Below, piece after piece: positions 17,657 to 26,387 of a DNA stretch of 64,000 nt. The stretch lies in assembly GCF_050589685.1 (NCBI RefSeq), contig NZ_JBNGOS010000010.1, positions 124,001-188,000 of the forward strand, read 5' to 3'. How positions within the stretch are numbered: the stretch's first letter is position 1; every line of letters begins with the position of its first letter. The stretch is from Saccharicrinis sp050589685. Lineage in GTDB: Bacteria; Bacteroidota; Bacteroidia; Bacteroidales; Marinilabiliaceae. The notes below the pieces were generated by a model. The model searched no databases. It was not told the DNA's origin and saw nothing but the letters and a program-made list of their open reading frames with translations. The translations under genes were made by a program, and so were the position numbers.

Positions 17657-18664
17657 ATGGAACGAAGTATAAGAAGGGTAACTTCAGTAAATAAGCTCAA
17701 TAAATATTGGGATGATTTAACATTTTGCTATTTTCAAAAAAAAGATTTTCTTCTTCATTTACAAAAATACAATCCCTGTAACCAGCGTTATTATGAGCTT
17801 TACATCGACGAATGTCTTAAAGCCGGGGCCGTGGTATATTCCATCAAGATGGACTTGCTCACTTTTTCCAAATTCACCAACCAAACTACAGTTCACATTA
17901 TTGGCCTGCCTGTATCCGTTTCGGCAAGTGGGTTGATAGGAGAAACATGCGAGTTTACATATCTTTCGGAATATATCCTGAAAAAGGAAAAAGGATTCAT
18001 ACTTGCTCTCAATCTCATTAACGGATTCACCCAGGATAGTGCAATAAATATGAGGACATTACCTTCTGTTGTTTTCAAGAAAAATATCAATAACTGGGAA
18101 GAATATCAGGGACTAATCAGATCGAAATACAGAAGACGCCTAAACAATATCCTTCAAAAATTCTCAGGGGTAGAGTGCTTTGTTAATTTATGCTCCGATT
18201 ATACCGAAGAGCATCATGAATTGTACCTGCAAATCCTGGAACGTACAAAAACAAAGCTGGAAACATTGACTTTTGATTTTTTCAGGAATTTACCGGATAA
18301 TTTTCAGCTTACCAGTCATTATGCTGCAGGATGTTTACTCTGCTGGAACATAATCTGCTTCGATAACAACAGAGGATTTTTCTTTTTTGGAGGATTGAAT
18401 TATGAACTAAGAAATAAATACCAGGCATACCATAACAATCTCATAAGCATATTAAAGTCATGTTTCACCAATAAATGTGAGCTTATCGATTTGGGTCAGA
18501 CCGCAGAGATCCCCAAAATGAGATTAGGTGGAGAAATAGATGAGAGACATATGTTTTTGTACCATAACAAAAAAGTAATTATGGGTTTGCTAAGGATATT
18601 CCAAAAACAGATATCCTACAATCACATTTCTAAAAAAACAAAAGTATTTAGTAACAATAACTAA
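17657..18664 (+). CDS. BioF2/FemAB-like acyltransferase (GNAT fold)
   Basis: The 335-residue protein matches the GNAT-like BioF2 (Acetyltransf_6) pattern in its second half: RSKYRRRLNNILQKF near residue 155, a central LYLQILERTKTK segment, then FFFFGGLNYELRNKY (about 238) and LIDLGQTAEIPKMRLGG (about 275). These last two blocks are the characteristic fdfG-(x)n-Kx-x-x-g substrate/CoA strand of this fold. Members transfer aminoacyl or fatty-acyl groups to amines. No signal peptide or membrane helix. It begins the second run of plus-strand genes of the cluster, 11 bp before the first radical SAM gene. If the downstream fusion makes a fatty amine, this protein is the natural N-acyltransferase candidate. 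Confidence 0.75.
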   Translation: MERSIRRVTSVNKLNKYWDDLTFCYFQKKDFLLHLQKYNPCNQRYYELYIDECLKAGAVVYSIKMDLLTFSKFTNQTTVHIIGLPVSVSASGLIGETCEFTYLSEYILKKEKGFILALNLINGFTQDSAINMRTLPSVVFKKNINNWEEYQGLIRSKYRRRLNNILQKFSGVECFVNLCSDYTEEHHELYLQILERTKTKLETLTFDFFRNLPDNFQLTSHYAAGCLLCWNIICFDNNRGFFFFGGLNYELRNKYQAYHNNLISILKSCFTNKCELIDLGQTAEIPKMRLGGEIDERHMFLYHNKKVIMGLLRIFQKQISYNHISKKTKVFSNNN

Positions 18665-18675
18665 ACTTGAATATT

Positions 18676-20109
18676 ATGGAAAGGTCTTTAAATGTATTAT
18701 TTGTACGACCAAAGCCATCGCCCGAAACAATCGGCCTGCAACACATTATGGTTGTTGAACCGTTGGAACTTGAAATTCTGGCTACTTTAATCAAGGCTGA
18801 CAATCAAGTGACCGTTATAGATATGATTCATGAGAAAAAACCGATTTCTTATTTTATCCACAAATATGATCCGGATGTATTTTGTATTACCGGCTATATT
18901 ACACATACAGCCATTATGGCAGCGTATTGCCGTATTGCTAAAGAGATAAATCCCAAAACCGTTACGGTAACCGGAGGTATTCACATTGAGAAATTTCCGG
19001 AAGATATTGATCATGAATATGTTGATTTTAGAGTGGTCCGTAATGCCACCATTACATTTCCCAAATTAATCGATCATATCAAAGGAAATGCCGACTTGCC
19101 GAATGGTGTTTTATCGCAAGGGGAAATTCTGGACGAGGCTTTACTGCCAGAATATGATTTCTATACGATAATACCCGACAGAACACTTACCTCAAAATAT
19201 CGCAAAAAGTATTTTTATGTGTTCCACAATAAGGTAGCTCTGCTTAAAACATCTTTTGGTTGCCCCTATAAATGCAATTTCTGTTATTGCCGTATAATTA
19301 CGGGAGGAAAATACTTTGCACGGCCAATCGATATTGTAATAAAAGAGTTAAAAACAATAAAAGAAAAAGAAATATATATCATTGATGATGATTTTTTATT
19401 GGAAAAAGGCAGGCTTAAAGAGTTTATTCGATTGGTTAAATTAAACGGGATAAACAAAAACTATCTTGTTTTTGGAAGAGCGGATTTTATTGCAGATAAT
19501 CCAAACATTATCCATGAGTTTAAGTCAATTGGGCTTAGAACAGTTCTTGTTGGTCTCGAATCCTTTAATAATGATGAATTATCCGGTTATAAAAAACAAA
19601 CCAGCGAAAGCACCAACAAACTGGCTCTTAAGGTACTAAGTGAAAGCAATGTAGATTGTTACGCAGCGGTTATTTTATCTCCCACATGGAGTCAGGAAGA
19701 TTTCAACCGTGCTGCTGATATTATGGTTGAACTTGGATTGAAATTTATCAACCTACAACCTCTCACCCCATTAAAGGGGACCGGACTTTACATAGACGAA
19801 GATACATTGATTATTGACCGAAGTGATTTCTCCAAATGGGATTTGGCACATATCATGGTAAAACCACATCACATGACCGTGAGCGAATATTATAATAACA
19901 TCATCAAATTATATCAACGTGTTATCTTCAAACCCAAACATTTATGGGGATACATTAAGTATTCACCTCTTATGCAATATAAAATCATCAAGGGGCTAAT
20001 AAAAATTCGCAAGCAATATAGGAAAAAGATTATGGAGGGTTCACATTATGCCAAAAATACTATTTATTCAACCGACTCAGTACAGCGCCAAGAACAAAAA
20101 ACCTTGTAA
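18676..20109 (+). CDS. B12-binding-domain radical SAM protein (first of a pair)
   Basis: The 477-residue protein has an N-terminal cobalamin-binding-like domain (about 1-170). It contains CITGYITHTA and VTGGIHIEKFPE, the family's Gly-rich positions, though the DxHxxG of true B12 proteins is not obvious. Next come the radical SAM core with Cys196, Cys200 and Cys203 (GCPYKCNFCYC) and a TIM barrel with FGRADFIAD and VLVGLESF. Similar enzymes include BchE, HpnJ, the hopanoid methylase HpnP and the GDGT ring synthases. Reactions are radical methylation or C-C bond formation on unreactive carbon. I choose the ATG at 18676; an alternative TTG at 18667 adds three residues. It overlaps the next gene by 62 bp. 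Confidence 0.85.
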   Translation: MERSLNVLFVRPKPSPETIGLQHIMVVEPLELEILATLIKADNQVTVIDMIHEKKPISYFIHKYDPDVFCITGYITHTAIMAAYCRIAKEINPKTVTVTGGIHIEKFPEDIDHEYVDFRVVRNATITFPKLIDHIKGNADLPNGVLSQGEILDEALLPEYDFYTIIPDRTLTSKYRKKYFYVFHNKVALLKTSFGCPYKCNFCYCRIITGGKYFARPIDIVIKELKTIKEKEIYIIDDDFLLEKGRLKEFIRLVKLNGINKNYLVFGRADFIADNPNIIHEFKSIGLRTVLVGLESFNNDELSGYKKQTSESTNKLALKVLSESNVDCYAAVILSPTWSQEDFNRAADIMVELGLKFINLQPLTPLKGTGLYIDEDTLIIDRSDFSKWDLAHIMVKPHHMTVSEYYNNIIKLYQRVIFKPKHLWGYIKYSPLMQYKIIKGLIKIRKQYRKKIMEGSHYAKNTIYSTDSVQRQEQKTL

Positions 20110-21373
20110 ACAAAAAAGGGTTTACCTGCCAGGCCTTGCTTTTCCTTTGTTAGCCTCTATTACTCCTAAACATTGGGATGTAGAGGTTATTATTGATATT
20201 GTTGAAGATGTTAACCTGGATACGGATGCAGATATTGTGGGAATCGGCGCCATGGGCCACGCTATCTTCAGGGCTATAGATTTGGCCAAGGCATTTAAAG
20301 CCAAAGGTAAAACAGTGGTTATGGGCGGTTATATGCCATCCATGGTGCCCTGGTTTGTCAAAGATTATTGCGACAGCGTTGTCATTGGTGATGCAGAAAT
20401 TGCGTACCCGAAGCTACTGAAGGATTATGAATTAAATGGTACAATAGATGAAGTTTACGATTACCCCATCAAAGAATTAAAGAACCTTCCTCTTCCCGAC
20501 TATGATATATTAATAAACAAAAAAATTGGCTATATGCTACCTGTACAGGCAGGAAGAGGTTGCCCTAACTTATGTAGCTATTGTTCAATCGCTTGCCTGT
20601 ACAAAGGTAAATATATTACCAGACCTATCGACGAGGTGATGAATGATATTTATCGAGTAAAGGAATTGGGTTTTAAAAGGTTTTATTTGATAGATGACAA
20701 TATAGCCGGGAACCCAACTTATTTGGAAAAACTGTGCCAAAAGATTAAACCGCTTCGCATGACATGGGCCAGTCAATGCTCCATACAATTGGCAAAAAAA
20801 CCGGAATTATTAAAGCTCGTTGCAGAATCTGGGTGTAGGATACTTAGCCTGGGCATAGAAAGTCTTAGCCAGGAAGGATTGGATAAACTCAACAAAAAAT
20901 GGGTGATAACCCATGAGCACGAAGAATTATTGGGAAGAATAGCTGATGCCGGCATACTCCCTGCAACAGAAATGATCATAGGAACGGACGGCGATACAGT
21001 CCAATCAATAAAAGCCACTTTTGAATTTATCATGAAAACTAAAATCCCGGTCCCGAAATTTTATATCATGACACCCATGCCCGGTTCCGATTTGTATGCT
21101 GAATATAAGGAACAGGGAAGGTTAATTCACGAAAATTATTCGAGATATACAGCAACAAATTGTGTTCATGTTCCCGAAAAAATCACTCCCGAAAAATTGG
21201 AGAACCGCTATTGGTGGCTTTACAACAAAGTATATACCATCCCTAACATTTTAAAAAGGACAATTTTTCATAAGCGATTTTTTAACCGACCATTCATGTA
21301 CTTGTTTGCTTTCGTTGTCAATTTACACTATCGCAGATATATTAAAAATGGCGATGCTCCAAATATCTTTTAA
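20048..21373 (+). CDS. B12-binding-domain radical SAM protein (second of a pair)
   Basis: The 441-residue protein opens with the typical radical-SAM B12 N-terminus KILFIQPTQYS...LPGLAFPLLASITP. A cobalamin-domain-like segment follows (VGIGAMGHAIFRAIDLAKAFKAKGKTVVMGGYMPS, about 60-95). The [4Fe-4S] ligands are Cys172, Cys176 and Cys179 (GCPNLCSYCS). SAM-barrel marks are YLIDDNIAG and ILSLGIESL. It overlaps the end of the first radical SAM gene by 62 bp in another frame, showing translational coupling. Two paralogous enzymes in one operon suggest two successive radical modifications on one substrate, or a heterodimer. The substrate is not known. Confidence 0.85.
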   Translation: MPKILFIQPTQYSAKNKKPCKQKRVYLPGLAFPLLASITPKHWDVEVIIDIVEDVNLDTDADIVGIGAMGHAIFRAIDLAKAFKAKGKTVVMGGYMPSMVPWFVKDYCDSVVIGDAEIAYPKLLKDYELNGTIDEVYDYPIKELKNLPLPDYDILINKKIGYMLPVQAGRGCPNLCSYCSIACLYKGKYITRPIDEVMNDIYRVKELGFKRFYLIDDNIAGNPTYLEKLCQKIKPLRMTWASQCSIQLAKKPELLKLVAESGCRILSLGIESLSQEGLDKLNKKWVITHEHEELLGRIADAGILPATEMIIGTDGDTVQSIKATFEFIMKTKIPVPKFYIMTPMPGSDLYAEYKEQGRLIHENYSRYTATNCVHVPEKITPEKLENRYWWLYNKVYTIPNILKRTIFHKRFFNRPFMYLFAFVVNLHYRRYIKNGDAPNIF

Positions 21374-21508
21374 CCGGCGTGTGCGGATCAAATTATATTA
21401 CCCAAAGGTTACCCGTATAGGTTAGAAAGACGAATTGAAAATAGAGCTGGTTATCAATGCCTGGCTGTTTAATCAATATAATTAATAAACATTCTCATTT
21501 ATAGTTTT

Positions 21509-24328
21509 ATGAAAGAATATATCCATTCCTTATATAAAGCATATGCAAGACCACTGCCTGTCAGACTAATGGAAGCGCTAAAGTTGGATAAAGAATATAT
21601 TAAAGCGGAGCAGAACTATCTTTATTATACAGAAGGGGAAGCTGAAATTAAAGTACTGGATTTTATCAACGGCTATGGTTGTGCCTTACTAGGGCACAAC
21701 CATCCCGATTTACTCAAATACCTTCACCAGTTGCAGGAAAGGAAAATCCCTGTTCACACTCAACTGTCCATAAAAAAAGGAACCGCTTTACTGGCTAAGA
21801 AAATAAATGACCTGATTGCACACAAAAGCAACAAAGAATATATAACAACACTGGCCAACTCCGGTTCAGAGGCTGTTGAAGCTGCGATTAAACATGCTTA
21901 TTTAAACTACAACAACAAATTATCCGGCATAATTAAAAAGGTTGAATCAACTCTGTTGAATATTAAAGTGCACGGCCAGAATCGCCCTTTCAAGATTACC
22001 TTTAATCATCTATCCTACTCAACATTTGAGGATTTCAAAAACGCAATAATCAAACATAACGAAAAATGTATCAAGAATAGCCCACCTTTGATCCTGGCTT
22101 CTAGGAATTCCTATCATGGCAAAACACTGGCTGCACTTTCCGTTACCTATCGCGAGCAATACAGACGCCCTTTTTTATCCGACAATCAAACCAATAACCT
22201 TTTCTTTGATTGGGACGAAAAAGACGTTAAAAAACTTGTTGATGAAAACCAATTTAAACTGGTTGTTCCGGTATTGAAAAAAGATGGATATATAACGATT
22301 AAAGAATTTGAAATAAACAGAATTGCAGGATTAATAATTGAACCTATCTTAGGCGAAGGCGGTGTTTTACCTGTACCCCATCCATTTCTTAAGTTTTTGC
22401 GAGAAATAACAGCAGTCAATCATATCCCTCTAATATTCGACGAAGTACAATCTGGATGCTTTAGAACCGGAACTTTTCTATCATCCTTTAAGGCGGACGT
22501 ATATGCCGACTACTATATTTTAGGTAAAGCCTTGGGAGGCGCAATGGTTAAAATAAGTGCTTTGGTAGTGGAACGTGAGCAATATATCTCAGAATTTGGC
22601 CTGAACCATACTTCAACTTTTGCAGAGGACGAATTGTCATCGCTTTTAGCCATTAAAAGCCTAGAAATAGCAGGTCACAAAAAGGAAGACATCATTACCA
22701 AAGGGAATATCATTAAAGAAAAACTGTTTGACCTAAAAAAGGAGTATCCTGAAATTATAACCGACATTAGAGGTGAAGGGTTAATGATAGGTATTGAATT
22801 CAAAGACTTTAGTTTCAGTCAGAGTTATGGTTTCCAACTGCTGTCTCGAAGTGGTTATTTGGGCTATGTGATTTCGGCCTGGCTGTTGAATCGAAAAAAC
22901 ATACGTGTTTCTGTCCCACTCTCTAACACTACCACAATACGGATCCATCCAAGTTTTTCGGTTACCGGTGCGGAAATTGAACACTTCATTAATTCCTTAC
23001 AAGAGTTATGTGGTTTCCTTTATTATGAAGACTTGTATAAATTGATAGATTTTATGCTTGCTCCCAAATGGCAAAGTTTAAGGGGGATACAGGATTACAG
23101 ACATGGAAAGATTGTTTTTGAAGATAGTGATATGGCAATGAACAAGGTTGGCTTTTTAGTCCATTATATTGATTTAAACACCGTGAAAGCTGCTGATCCA
23201 TCATTAAAATTATTGGATGATGATACCCTAATGAAGTTGTTACATAATCTTTTGCCCATGGCCTGTCCGCTAATATTGGGCCGAAAAAATATAAGAAATG
23301 ATCATGGAGATGTTGTTTCCATAACATTTTCCGGCTTATCATTTACCTCGCAAATGGTCAAAGATGCCTTTGCTGAACCAGGCGAGTCGCTAAGTTGTTA
23401 CAGGAGGCTTTGCAATAACGCCATTCAAATTTTGAATGGCGAATTTGACATTTCAATAATTGGCTTAGGGCAGTTTACCTCAATATTATTAAAAAATGGA
23501 AAACTTGTACTGAATTCGAATGTAAATATAACTACAGGCAATAGCTACACGGTTTACACCGCTGTTCAAAATATTATAAAACACATCGAAAATTTGAACC
23601 TGACCAATATAAAGATGGCAGTTATTGGTGCTGGTGGTAACATAGCTTCTTCCATTTCCGGATTTCTGACGAATCGTTGTAGTGAGATACTTTTGATGGG
23701 TAATCATGGTAAATTAGGCAATAAGGCAAAAGAACATGGAAATAATTTGTTGTGGCACATAATGAAACACCTTTTCAGCGGACACCAGTACAACTCCAAA
23801 TTGGAAGAAAAAATTTTCAACAGCCAACTTTATCAAAAAATTATCGCAAATTCTAATATGCCAGAAAGCAATAAATTATGGAACCTATTGCAAGATGAAC
23901 TGGAAGACGAGAATCCCGTAAAAATTATAGACAATCTGGATCATTGTAACCAATGCGACTTAATAATTGTTGCCACCAACGAGGCCAAACCATTCCTTGA
24001 GTCGAAACATTTCAAAAAAGGCGCTGTAATTTGCGATATTTCTGTGCCACTAAATTGCACTCAGGAACTGCTGAACGATGACGATATAACTGTAATCAAA
24101 GGTGGTATTGTCACTTTGCCATCTATGGATAAAATGCCATTGAAAGGATTTCCTTTAAGGCAGGGAGAGGCATACGCTTGTATCAGCGAAACATTAATAA
24201 TGGGGTTTAATAACAGCAATGAAACCTATTCTTTTGGACCGATACAACCTCAAAACGTTCTTCAGATTGGAAAAATAGGGAATAAGTATGGCTTCGGGAA
24301 TGTGATGGGTAAAATGACTATACCTTAA
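21509..24328 (+). CDS. Fusion: class III aminotransferase + acyl-ACP reductase (AAR)-like domain
   Basis: The 939-residue protein has two parts. Residues ~1-510 are a class III PLP aminotransferase: FDEVQSGCFRTG for phosphate and ring contacts, then GKALGG with the Schiff-base lysine Lys340. Residues ~545-939 resemble the cyanobacterial long-chain acyl-ACP reductase: KVGFLVHYID start, GLGQFTSIL, TTGNSYT, the NAD(P) loop VIGAGGNIASS near residue 705, GGIVTLP, and EAYACISETLIMGF with Cys891. Cys891 aligns with the Cys that carries the acyl group in AAR, and the following tail (SFGPIQPQ...IGNKYGFG) also matches. Predicted reaction: acyl-ACP to fatty aldehyde to long-chain amine. As I recall, tambjamine TamH has a comparable plan with another reductase type. 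Gap 135 bp before, 28 bp after. Confidence 0.88.
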   Translation: MKEYIHSLYKAYARPLPVRLMEALKLDKEYIKAEQNYLYYTEGEAEIKVLDFINGYGCALLGHNHPDLLKYLHQLQERKIPVHTQLSIKKGTALLAKKINDLIAHKSNKEYITTLANSGSEAVEAAIKHAYLNYNNKLSGIIKKVESTLLNIKVHGQNRPFKITFNHLSYSTFEDFKNAIIKHNEKCIKNSPPLILASRNSYHGKTLAALSVTYREQYRRPFLSDNQTNNLFFDWDEKDVKKLVDENQFKLVVPVLKKDGYITIKEFEINRIAGLIIEPILGEGGVLPVPHPFLKFLREITAVNHIPLIFDEVQSGCFRTGTFLSSFKADVYADYYILGKALGGAMVKISALVVEREQYISEFGLNHTSTFAEDELSSLLAIKSLEIAGHKKEDIITKGNIIKEKLFDLKKEYPEIITDIRGEGLMIGIEFKDFSFSQSYGFQLLSRSGYLGYVISAWLLNRKNIRVSVPLSNTTTIRIHPSFSVTGAEIEHFINSLQELCGFLYYEDLYKLIDFMLAPKWQSLRGIQDYRHGKIVFEDSDMAMNKVGFLVHYIDLNTVKAADPSLKLLDDDTLMKLLHNLLPMACPLILGRKNIRNDHGDVVSITFSGLSFTSQMVKDAFAEPGESLSCYRRLCNNAIQILNGEFDISIIGLGQFTSILLKNGKLVLNSNVNITTGNSYTVYTAVQNIIKHIENLNLTNIKMAVIGAGGNIASSISGFLTNRCSEILLMGNHGKLGNKAKEHGNNLLWHIMKHLFSGHQYNSKLEEKIFNSQLYQKIIANSNMPESNKLWNLLQDELEDENPVKIIDNLDHCNQCDLIIVATNEAKPFLESKHFKKGAVICDISVPLNCTQELLNDDDITVIKGGIVTLPSMDKMPLKGFPLRQGEAYACISETLIMGFNNSNETYSFGPIQPQNVLQIGKIGNKYGFGNVMGKMTIP

Positions 24329-24356
24329 AATATATTCAATTACTAAAACAAGCGCT

Positions 24357-25532
24357 ATGTATGCTCCATCTATTACAGAACTTTACCGCCTTCCATATTC
24401 TAAAAACGATAATCCAAACGGTTGGATAGAAATTACCACCATGTGCAACTTAAAGTGTCCCGGTTGCTATCGTGGTTGCAACCGACCGGAAAATATTGGC
24501 AAACACGAACCTTTGGATAAAATCAAAGAGGAGATCTTACAATTGGAAAAAATCAGGAATTGCAAGATTATTTCTATTAGCGGTGGCGAACCACTAATGC
24601 ACCCTAAATTATCCGAAATAATTGATTTTATCACCCAACAAGGAATGCAAGCTTTCGTGCATACCAATGGATTACTCCTTACGGTAGATCTTATTAAAAA
24701 ACTGAAACTATCTGGTATGGTGGGTTTAATCATTCGGTTAGATTCTTTGATGGAGGAGAAAAAAAACCATACAGAAATCGAGCTCAACACCAAACGACAA
24801 AAATGGGCAGAAATGGTATCCTCTGTAAAAAATATCAACCTCGGCTTTATCTCTGTTGTTAACCATAAAAATTTGAATGAAATAACAGAGGTCATTCGTT
24901 GGGCTCAACAAAATGCCGAAGTAGTAGATTTTCTTACTCTTATTCCCATCCGGCAGGTTGTTTTTGATAAATCTGAAGTGCTTGAAACAAGTAATTGGGT
25001 CACTTTAGAAGAGATGTGCCAGGTCATCCATCAAGAATTCCCAAATCTGAAATATGCCTCTTACCTGGGCAGCCAACTTGAAAATTCAAGTATAAAATGG
25101 CTACAGGCTGGTTGGATGATTAAAGGAGGTGTTTTTGTGGATTATATCGACAAAAAATTCATTGAAGCCATACTCATGATATATCATTATAAATATGGTA
25201 AGTATTCGTATGTATTTAAAAATGGGAGAAACCAGATCACTTTTACGGAGTTGTTATTCCTAAGCTTATTAGTAAAAACCTTACGAACCAGCATCTTAAA
25301 ACTCATTCTAAAGGTACTCTGCAAACCCTCATTGTTGTTTAAAAAAAACATAATACAAATATTAAGTTTTACTATACCTCCCGGATTTGTTGACGGTGAA
25401 CGTGATTTGTGTGATGCCTGCCCCGATGCCATGTTGTACAACGGGAAACTAGTGCCATCTTGTGGCCTCGAGGAAATTAAAACATATGGAAAACCACTTT
25501 CATCTAATCTTTTTGATAAGTCGCCTCTATAA
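24357..25532 (+). CDS. Radical SAM protein with C-terminal Cys cluster
   Basis: The 391-residue protein starts with a compact radical SAM core: MCNLKCPGCYRGC with Cys30, Cys34 and Cys37, then SISGGEPLMHPKL (GGEP motif, near residue 72) and VHTNGLLL. There is no B12 domain. The C-terminus holds a second cluster, Cys352, Cys355 and Cys369 (CDACPDAMLYNGKLVPSCG), which could bind an auxiliary Fe-S centre as in SPASM/twitch-type or lipid-modifying radical SAM enzymes. It differs from the HpnH and MoaA families. It closely follows the aminotransferase fusion and is the last gene of the cluster. A role in cross-linking or modifying an acyl chain is speculation. Confidence 0.85.
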   Translation: MYAPSITELYRLPYSKNDNPNGWIEITTMCNLKCPGCYRGCNRPENIGKHEPLDKIKEEILQLEKIRNCKIISISGGEPLMHPKLSEIIDFITQQGMQAFVHTNGLLLTVDLIKKLKLSGMVGLIIRLDSLMEEKKNHTEIELNTKRQKWAEMVSSVKNINLGFISVVNHKNLNEITEVIRWAQQNAEVVDFLTLIPIRQVVFDKSEVLETSNWVTLEEMCQVIHQEFPNLKYASYLGSQLENSSIKWLQAGWMIKGGVFVDYIDKKFIEAILMIYHYKYGKYSYVFKNGRNQITFTELLFLSLLVKTLRTSILKLILKVLCKPSLLFKKNIIQILSFTIPPGFVDGERDLCDACPDAMLYNGKLVPSCGLEEIKTYGKPLSSNLFDKSPL

Positions 25533-25705
25533 ATTTTAACTACTGCAAAACAATTTCATTATTCCTCTTATTTAATTCACACTTCAAAAATGGCAATTCG
25601 TCATCTTAATGTAATCTTACCAATAATTAGAGTTTAATTTTACATTCAATATGATGATCATCTTACATACTCTGTCATCATATATCACAACCTAAAATTA
25701 TTTGT

Positions 25706-25810
25706 ATGGAAGAAATTTACATTACTATTGGCAGATTTATACTGGATATATTAATTATTGGCGTTGTGACTTATTACGGCGTTAAAGAAATAAGAAAAAC
25801 GAGTAGTTAA
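25706..25810 (+). CDS. Small 34-residue membrane protein
   Basis: An ATG at 25706 gives a 34-codon frame ending at 25810. The product has a short acidic start, one hydrophobic helix (FILDILIIGVVTYYGV) and a positively charged end (KEIRKTSS), fitting a single-pass inner-membrane peptide with its charged tail inside. It lies 170 bp after the last radical SAM gene. No family is recognised, and there is no strong ribosome-binding signal, so it may be a chance frame. Confidence 0.4.
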   Translation: MEEIYITIGRFILDILIIGVVTYYGVKEIRKTSS

Positions 25811-25841
25811 ACTTTGGAGGGTATAAAAAGAATGGGCAATT

Positions 25842-26208
25842 ATGATAGGTGCGAGTAGTTTAGATCGCACTTCGTGGCAAAAAGAGTTTCGGGACGCAGG
25901 AGAAGAGACTGCACAGATTAAGAAAAATGATAATATTAATATCCCTGAAAATATTTTCACCATACCCAGAGCCGACTTTTTGCGCATTGAAAAAATGATC
26001 CATATTGGCTGCGATTTCAGTGACATCCTTCAATTCAATGTAACAGCGTACTTTCAGGCCATCAACAAAAAAAAGGTAAACATCAAATGTATGCCATTAC
26101 CTTCAACGGAGTTCGGACTATGCAGATAAATCGCATTCAGGAATGCTAACAGGTATAAAAATAGAACTGGCGGAAAAAAACAAAAGTTACCTTAAGGAAC
26201 GTACGTAG
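25842..26208 (+). pseudogene. Frameshifted remnant of unknown gene
   Basis: A 95-codon frame from an ATG at 25842 (product ends PSTEFGLCR) stops at 26129. In another frame, the sequence from about 26110 to 26208 continues with protein-like residues (SDYADKSHSGMLTGIK...AEKNKSYLKERT) until TAG. The join suggests one gene split by a frameshift. The first part contains NIPENIFTIPRADFLRIEKM. I do not recognise a family. A sequence error would have the same look. The 180 bp after it, to the end of hemH, hold no convincing gene. Confidence 0.35.
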
Positions 26209-26387
26209 TTACTCTTTACATGAAAACGTCAACTACTGCGTTACCTTTGTCAGAAAATACTCATCCGGCAGCTGCCTGATTCTGTTTTATATGGCTTAAC
26301 AAGCCTCCGCTTTGGCAGAGCAGGCTTTGTCTTTGACGCCTTCTTATCAAAGACTTCGAAATAAAGGAGCTTTCTTACAGGCATTTT

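Noticed and set aside
26209..26387. Possible IS fragment or small RNA after the remnant
   Set aside because: No terminal repeats, no transposase likeness and no stable hairpin with T-run were found.
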